From NCBI RefSeq assembly GCF_012927305.1, contig NZ_JABBGH010000001.1, positions 496,001 to 560,000 of the forward strand: a stretch of DNA of 64,000 bases. Reading direction: 5' to 3'. The translations under genes were made by a program, and so were the position numbers. Shown one piece after another: positions 59,634-64,000 of this stretch; positions within the stretch are counted from its first letter, which is position 1; each line of letters starts with the position of its first letter. This DNA comes from Hymenobacter polaris. Lineage in GTDB: Bacteria > Bacteroidota > Bacteroidia > Cytophagales > Hymenobacteraceae. The notes beneath the pieces were generated by a model that worked only from the letters and a program-made list of their open reading frames with translations, ran no database searches and was not told the DNA's origin.

Positions 59634-61262
59634 ATGAATATCGAGTTCAACCGCAACGAAGACCATCTGCAGCAGCTCACCTACCAGCTGCGCAAAAAGC
59701 TAGAAAAAGTAGCCCTAGGGGGCGGCGAGAAGCGCATTGCCGCCCAGCACGCTAAAGGCAAGCTCACGGCCCGCGAGCGCATTGCCTACCTCCTGGATAA
59801 GGATGCGCCGCAAGTGGAAATTGGGGCCTTTGCCGGTGAGGGTATGTATGCCAGCGAGGGCGGCTGCCCCAGCGGCGGCGTGGTGGTAGTAATGGGCTAC
59901 GTGCAGGGCCGCCAGTGCCTGGTGGTGGCCAACGACGCCACCGTGAAGGCCGGCGCCTGGTTTCCCATCACGGCCAAGAAAAACCTGCGGGCCCAGGAAA
60001 TCAGCATCGAAAACAAGCTGCCCATCATTTACCTCGTCGATTCGGCGGGCGTGTACCTACCCATGCAGGACGAGATTTTTCCCGACAAGGAGCACTTCGG
60101 CCGCATTTTCCGCAACAACGCCGTGATGAGCAGCCTGGGCATCGTGCAGATTGCCGCCATCATGGGGCCTTGCGTGGCGGGCGGCGCCTATCTGCCCATT
60201 ATGAGCGACGAGGCGCTGATTGTGAATGGTACCGGCTCGGTATTCCTGGCCGGGTCGTACCTGGTGAAGTCGGCCATCGGCGAAAGTATTGATAATGAGA
60301 GCCTAGGGGGTGCAGCTATGCACTGCGAGATTTCGGGCGTAACGGATAATAAGTTCGACTCGGACGAGGCGGCGCTCGACCACATCCGGGGCATTTTCGA
60401 CAAAATGGGGGCTAGGCCCACCGCCGGTTTCAGCCGCGCGGCGCCCGCCGCCCCCAAGCTCGATGCGCAGGAGCTACTGGGGCTGCTGCCCGCCGACCGC
60501 ACCAAGCCCTACGACATGCGCGAGGTGGTGCTGCGCCTGCTCGATAATTCCGAATTTGACGAGTACAAACCGGAGTACGGCCAAACGATTTTGTGTGGCC
60601 TAGGGCGCCTCGATGGCTGGGCGGTGGGCATTGTGGCCAACCAGCGTAAGATTGTGAAAAGCAAGAAAACCGGCATGCAGATGGGCGGCGTCATCTACTC
60701 GGACAGCGCCGACAAGGCCGCGCGCTTTATTATGAACTGCAACCAGCAGCGCGTGCCGCTGGTGTTTTTGCACGACGTGACGGGCTTCATGGTGGGCTCG
60801 GCCAGCGAGCAGGGCGGCATCATCAAGGACGGCGCCAAGATGGTAAACGCCATGAGCAACAGCGTGGTACCCAAGTTCACGGTGATAATCGGCAACAGCT
60901 ACGGCGCGGGCAACTACGCCATGTGCGGCAAAGCCTACGACCCGCGCCTGATAGTAGCCTGGCCCAGCGCCCAGCTAGCCGTAATGAGCGGGGCTGCCGC
61001 CGCTAACACGCTGCTGCAGATACAAGTAGCCGCCGCCGAGGCCAAAGGGGAGAAGCTTTCGGACGAAGCCAAAAAGGAGTTGCTAGACAAAATAAAAGCC
61101 CGCTACGACCAGCAGCTGTCGCCCTATTACGCCGCCGCCCGCCTCTGGGTCGATGCCATTATCGACCCCCTAGAAACCCGCCGCGTGCTGGCCGAGGGCC
61201 TGGCCGCCGCCAACCACGCGCCGATTGAGCGGGCGTATAATGTGGGGGTGATTCAGGTGTGA
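59634..61262 (+). CDS. Acyl-CoA carboxylase beta subunit (carboxyltransferase)
   Basis: 542 aa crotonase-fold carboxyltransferase that moves CO2 from biotin to an acyl-CoA. Motifs: GGGEKRIAAQHAKGKLTARE, the first oxyanion region SAGVYLPMQDEIFPDKEHFG, AAIMGPCVAGGAYLP, and the second DVTGFMVGSASEQGGIIKDG followed by GNSYGAGNYAMCG. The two CT halves lie at about 30-270 and 290-520. The SAGVYLPMQ form points to the methylcrotonyl-CoA (leucine) branch rather than propionyl-CoA, with geranyl-CoA also possible. The biotin subunit is not adjacent. Confidence 0.9.
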   Translation: MNIEFNRNEDHLQQLTYQLRKKLEKVALGGGEKRIAAQHAKGKLTARERIAYLLDKDAPQVEIGAFAGEGMYASEGGCPSGGVVVVMGYVQGRQCLVVANDATVKAGAWFPITAKKNLRAQEISIENKLPIIYLVDSAGVYLPMQDEIFPDKEHFGRIFRNNAVMSSLGIVQIAAIMGPCVAGGAYLPIMSDEALIVNGTGSVFLAGSYLVKSAIGESIDNESLGGAAMHCEISGVTDNKFDSDEAALDHIRGIFDKMGARPTAGFSRAAPAAPKLDAQELLGLLPADRTKPYDMREVVLRLLDNSEFDEYKPEYGQTILCGLGRLDGWAVGIVANQRKIVKSKKTGMQMGGVIYSDSADKAARFIMNCNQQRVPLVFLHDVTGFMVGSASEQGGIIKDGAKMVNAMSNSVVPKFTVIIGNSYGAGNYAMCGKAYDPRLIVAWPSAQLAVMSGAAAANTLLQIQVAAAEAKGEKLSDEAKKELLDKIKARYDQQLSPYYAAARLWVDAIIDPLETRRVLAEGLAAANHAPIERAYNVGVIQV

Positions 61263-61267
61263 AACCA

Positions 61268-61293
61268 AAATGGCAGCCTAGTGGCTGCCATTT
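61268..61293 (+). terminator. Hairpin terminator after the carboxylase gene
   Basis: AAATGGCAGCC / GGCTGCCATTT, loop TAGT, directly after the stop; the T-run is short. Confidence 0.65.
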
Positions 61294-61317
61294 AAACCTT
61301 ACTTAAAAGTAAAGTCG

Positions 61318-61404
61318 CGGAGAGAAGGGGATTCGAACCCCTAAGAAACTTGCGCCTCTGACGGATTTTCAATCCGTTGCCTTAACCATTCGAGCCATCT
61401 CTGA
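61318..61404 (-). tRNA. Class II (serine-type) tRNA with GAA anticodon
   Basis: 87 nt on the minus strand. Anticodon stem ACGGA/TCCGT with a 7-nt loop TTGAAAA (anticodon GAA), a T arm AGGGG-TTCGAAT-CCCCT, D-loop GG, an 18-nt variable region and G73: all as in tRNA-Ser except the anticodon, which reads Phe codons. The acceptor pairs only at positions 3-7 (AGAGA/TCTCT); positions 1-2 read TC opposite CC. No CCA is encoded. One base change (GGA to GAA) would derive it from tRNA-Ser(GGA). It may be a decayed gene, or functional if another tRNA-Ser exists. It lies 57 bp after the carboxylase gene. Confidence 0.75.
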
Positions 61405-61497
61405 CTAGGCCATTAGTAAAAGACTGGTCAGAAATATATTGTGAAGTTATGTGAGCTGCGCACAATAAGCAAATGTTATGATTAGGTAAAGATTGCT

Positions 61498-61505
61498 TAT
61501 TTTTG
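61498..61505 (+). promoter_or_regulatory. -7 promoter element of higBA
   Basis: TATTTTTG, full TAnnTTTG match, 24 nt before the higB ATG at 61530. AT-rich upstream DNA, no clear -33 TTG. Confidence 0.5.
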
Positions 61506-61529
61506 TCGTTAGTAACGCAGGTCGTTAGT

Positions 61530-61811
61530 ATGATTAAATCATTCGGCTCGAAAGAAACGGAGAAAATCTGGCAGGGTGAGCAGGTAACCAAATTGCCAAT
61601 CGAAGTGCAGAAAATAGGTCGCCGCAAGCTGCGAATGCTGCATAATTCCCAGAACATTGCCGACTTGCGCATTCCGCCCGCTAACCGTTTAGAGAAGCTC
61701 CTAGGTAACTTAAAGGACTTTTATAGTATTCGCATCAATGACCAGTGGCGAATTATTTTTCGCTGGGCTGAAGGCCAAGCAACTGAAGTTGAGATTGTAG
61801 ACTACCATTGA
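61530..61811 (+). CDS. higB: HigB-type toxin (RelE superfamily)
   Basis: 93 aa ribosome-dependent mRNA interferase. Start ATG 61530 (MIKSFGSKETEKIWQGE, the HigB opening). RelE fold with catalytic-type residues in LRIPPANRLEKLLGNL and the end DQWRIIFRWAEG...VEIVDYH (Arg and His/Tyr near the C-terminus). GC content lower than surroundings. The toxin-first order is typical of higBA. The antitoxin follows 70 bp later. Confidence 0.9.
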   Translation: MIKSFGSKETEKIWQGEQVTKLPIEVQKIGRRKLRMLHNSQNIADLRIPPANRLEKLLGNLKDFYSIRINDQWRIIFRWAEGQATEVEIVDYH

Positions 61812-61881
61812 TAAGCCGGATGGCTGTTTTCCGAAACTCAGTAAGATTAATCGGCGCAGCCCCGTCTGGCTGCAGCTAAGT

Positions 61882-62169
61882 ATGGACCTATTACCTAACA
61901 TTCATCCAGGCGAGGTTTTGCAAGAAGAGTTTTTAGCCGAGCTTAACCTGACGGCCTATCGGTTGGCTAAGGGTATCAGTATTCCACAGACCCGCCTTTC
62001 CGAGATTCTGAAAGGCAGGCGTCGCATTACCGCCGACACGGCCCTGCGGCTAGCTCGTTATTTTGGGAACTCGCCTAAATTCTGGCTTGGGTTGCAAAAT
62101 GATTACGACTTAGAAGAGGAACAGCGGACGCATCAAGCTGATTTCGAAAATATTCAGCAGTTTGAGTAA
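61882..62169 (+). CDS. higA: HigA-type antitoxin (XRE helix-turn-helix)
   Basis: 95 aa DNA-binding antitoxin that neutralises HigB and represses the operon. Opening DLLPNIHPGEVLQEEFLAEL is the HigA pattern; the helix-turn-helix runs from YRLAKGISIPQTRLSEILKG to RRRITADTALRLARYFG, followed by KFWLGLQNDYDLE. Complete and of normal length. A strong terminator follows, so the pair forms one unit. Confidence 0.92.
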   Translation: MDLLPNIHPGEVLQEEFLAELNLTAYRLAKGISIPQTRLSEILKGRRRITADTALRLARYFGNSPKFWLGLQNDYDLEEEQRTHQADFENIQQFE

Positions 62170-62182
62170 GCAGCCTAACACC

Positions 62183-62218
62183 AAAAAGCCCCGCCAGCGC
62201 AAGCTGGCGGGGCTTTTT
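62183..62218. terminator. Bidirectional terminator between higA and mdh
   Basis: AAAAAGCCCCGCCAGC / GCTGGCGGGGCTTTTT with loop GCAA, between convergent higA and mdh. Confidence 0.9.
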
Positions 62219-62239
62219 AATATAGAACAACCCTAGGCC

Positions 62240-63181
62240 TTATGCAGCCGGCTGGCCCATCTTGTCTAGGGCTTCCATTACCTCCTTCACGTGGCCGCGC
62301 GAGGTTTCGAGCAGCGCTTTCTCCTCGTCGTTGAGCTGCAGCTCAATCACGCGCTCGATGCCGTTCTTGCCCAGGATGACCGGGGCACCCAGGTACACGC
62401 CGTTGATGCCGTACTCGCCCTGCAGCTCGAGGCACACCGGGAACACGCGGCGCTGGTTGCGCACGATGGCTTCTACCATTTGGGCGGCGGCGGCGCCGGG
62501 CGCATACCAGGCGCTGGTGCCCATGAGCTTCACCAACTCGCCGCCGCCGTTGATGGTGCGGTCAACAATGGCATCGAGTTGCTCTTTGCCAATCAACTCG
62601 GTAACGGGGATGCCGCCCACGGTGGTGTAGCGGGGCAGGGGTACCATGGTATTGCCGTGGCCGCCCATCAGCACCGCCTGGATGTCCTTGGGGCTCACGT
62701 TCAGAGCCTCGGCCAAAAAGGCGCGGTAGCGGGCCGTGTCGAGGATGCCGGCCATGCCGAACACCTTTTCGCGGGGCAGCTTCGAGGTGAGGTGCGCCTG
62801 GTAGGTCATCACGTCGAGCGGGTTGCTCACCACGATGATGATGGCGTTGGGCGAGTGCTGCACCACCTGCTCGGTCACCGACTTCACGATGCCGGCGTTC
62901 ACCGAAATCAGGTCGTCGCGGCTCATGCCGGGCTTGCGGGGCAGGCCCGAGGTGATAACCACCACCTCCGAGTCGGCCGTGCGGGCGTAGTCGTTGGTGA
63001 CGCCCACCGTGCGGGTATCATAGCCGATAATGGGAGCTTTCTGCCAGATGTCGAGGGCTTTGCCTTCGGCAATGCCTTCCTTTACGTCGAGCAGCACAAC
63101 TTCATTGGCGATTTCGCGGGTGGCGAGCACGTCGGCGCAGGTAGCGCCCACGTTGCCAGCCCCAACTACGGTAACTTTCAT
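62240..63181 (-). CDS. mdh: Malate dehydrogenase
   Basis: 313 aa NAD-dependent citric-acid-cycle enzyme: malate to oxaloacetate. Start ATG 63179-63181 (MKVTVVGAGNVGATCADVLA), not the longer frame. NAD site GAGNVG; SGLPRKPGMSRDDL active-site loop with two Arg; VSNPLDVMTYQ; catalytic region LDTARYRAF and GGHGNTMVPLPR with the catalytic His. This is the LDH-like MDH type seen in Bacteroidota. The upstream element TACTTTTA (63236-63229) is a one-mismatch -7 box. Supplies oxaloacetate used by PckA, coded elsewhere in the window. Confidence 0.96.
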   Translation of the reverse strand: MKVTVVGAGNVGATCADVLATREIANEVVLLDVKEGIAEGKALDIWQKAPIIGYDTRTVGVTNDYARTADSEVVVITSGLPRKPGMSRDDLISVNAGIVKSVTEQVVQHSPNAIIIVVSNPLDVMTYQAHLTSKLPREKVFGMAGILDTARYRAFLAEALNVSPKDIQAVLMGGHGNTMVPLPRYTTVGGIPVTELIGKEQLDAIVDRTINGGGELVKLMGTSAWYAPGAAAAQMVEAIVRNQRRVFPVCLELQGEYGINGVYLGAPVILGKNGIERVIELQLNDEEKALLETSRGHVKEVMEALDKMGQPAA

Positions 63182-63319
63182 GGTGCGGGGGGATGAGGAT
63201 ACGAAAACAGCCAGCAACTCTGGCGCGGTAAAAGTAGGGCTAGGCGCCTGACATTTTGCTGAACGCTTGGCCTAGGGACCCGCCGCCCGCCCCAGCCTAG
63301 CCAATTGGCGCCGGCCCTG

Positions 63320-64000
63320 CTACAGCCGCTGCACTTGCAGCACCCGCGCGGTTTCGTCGGTTACCTTAAAGCGGTCGTCTACGCGGAAGCCTACCACCCA
63401 GCAGATTTTGCCGTCGGCCGAGGTCAGCACCCGCACCTCATCTTTCAGGTTCAGTGGTACCTTCTGGTCAATCAGAAAGTCGCTCAGGTGCTTTTTGCCG
63501 CGCATGCCCAGGGGCATAAACCAATCGCCCTCGCGCCAGCGCCGCAGCGTGAGCGGAAACTGCAGCTTGTCGGCATCGAGCGCGGCGGTGCTGCGTGAGC
63601 GCGGCACCTCGTAGCCGGCCCTAGGGTGCTCGCTGGCGCGCAGGCGCAGGCCGTCGGCCAGCAGGTCGGCCTGGCCCTGGGTGAGCTGGAAGGTGCCGTA
63701 CTGCGCCAGCCGGCGCGGCGTCACTACCAACTGGGCCCGGTCCTTCACCAGGCGGTGGGTGGGCGAGTCGAACTGCTTGCCCGAGAGGCTGTTGAAGCTG
63801 CCCGCAATTTCCTTGCTCACCGCCCACGAAAAGCCGAAGGGCCGCAGCAGCTCGTGCAGCACCAGCGCCGTAGCGGCCGTGTTCTGCAGCGTGGCAATGT
63901 TGAAATAAGTGGCCTCGGGCTCGTCGCGCCGGGCCTGGGCGGCGGTGTCGGCCACGTAGCGGCGCACGATTTCCTCGGCCCCGCCCACGCGCTCGGCCGT
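63320..64000 (-). CDS. tilS: tRNA(Ile)-lysidine synthase, C-terminal part
   Basis: Last ~226 codons; the gene runs off the right edge in frame. TilS makes lysidine at C34 of the minor tRNA-Ile so it reads AUA as Ile. The N-terminal PP-loop ATPase lies outside the window. Visible: helical middle part (ATALVLHELLRPFGFSWAV), substrate-binding region SLSGKQFDSPTHRLVKDRAQ, and the C-terminal TilS domain LRRWREGDWFMPLGMRGKKH...LSDFLIDQKVP. The end is complete (LQVQRL stop). Confidence 0.92.
   Translation of the reverse strand, partial: TAERVGGAEEIVRRYVADTAAQARRDEPEATYFNIATLQNTAATALVLHELLRPFGFSWAVSKEIAGSFNSLSGKQFDSPTHRLVKDRAQLVVTPRRLAQYGTFQLTQGQADLLADGLRLRASEHPRAGYEVPRSRSTAALDADKLQFPLTLRRWREGDWFMPLGMRGKKHLSDFLIDQKVPLNLKDEVRVLTSADGKICWVVGFRVDDRFKVTDETARVLQVQRL

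Overview
The window looks like a chromosomal segment of a GC-rich Bacteroidota, most probably Hymenobacter or a close relative (Cytophagales). The evidence is the Bacteroidota-type -7 promoter element (TAnnTTTG) in front of many genes, a fused lpxC-fabZ gene, a type IX secretion 'plug' lipoprotein, PorT-type and LptD-type outer-membrane proteins, many lipoproteins, and many intergenic palindromic repeats. Base composition is high GC throughout, with a few clearly AT-richer genes (1678-2305, 13343-13828, 37567-38115, 47879-48151, 61530-62169) that look acquired or decaying. There is no rRNA, CRISPR array, prophage or transposase.

Layout. 1-7.5 kb: end of an unknown gene, aat, a lipoprotein bracketed by a duplicated piece of aat, a frameshifted AT-rich gene, valS and a secreted oligopeptidase B. 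7.5-17.5 kb: a 2-oxoacid dehydrogenase E2, small membrane and secreted proteins, an ABC exporter, a two-gene SPFH/zinc-ribbon membrane module and a PorT-like barrel. 17.6-23.9 kb: an XRE-family metabolic regulator divergent from pckA across a perfect palindrome, then cinA, a DUF4197 protein and an Asp-rich protein. 24-28.2 kb: lipid A cluster (lpxD, lpxC/fabZ, lpxA) plus an ABC ATPase. 28.3-36.6 kb: a phosphatase-like protein, a Pmp3 peptide, dbpA, a YihY/BrkB protein, DUF2062, SseB, a lipoprotein-SCO1-cytochrome c operon and an aldo/keto reductase. 36.8-40.8 kb: an Lgt-like gene, an AT-rich interloper, a multi-cysteine radical SAM enzyme with two tiny membrane proteins, and mutM. 41-54.3 kb: M48 protease, PPK2, T9SS plug, glyoxalase-like, cupin, esterase, gdx, ABC-F, pirin, intradiol dioxygenase, beta-propeller and 2H phosphoesterase genes. 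54.4-64 kb: lptD divergent from an amidase, mlaD, an acyl-CoA carboxylase subunit, an odd serine-type tRNA, higBA, mdh and the 3' part of tilS.

How the genes fit together: several groups serve the envelope (lpx genes, lptD, mlaD, amidase, SPFH module, Lgt-like/radical SAM locus). Others serve central carbon metabolism (pckA with its regulator, mdh, E2, acyl-CoA carboxylase).

The strongest unexplained signal is genome-scale rather than one gene. The palindrome CCTAGG occurs about 99 times by eye in 64 kb, several times more than composition predicts, although CTAG-containing words are usually avoided in bacteria. It lies in coding and intergenic DNA, and it supplies the stop codon of at least eight genes. 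Other notable points are the class II tRNA with a GAA anticodon, the palindrome between the regulator and pckA, two cases of a small secreted-protein gene flanked by direct repeats of its neighbour's end, and several promoters placed so close to start codons that leaderless mRNAs are expected.
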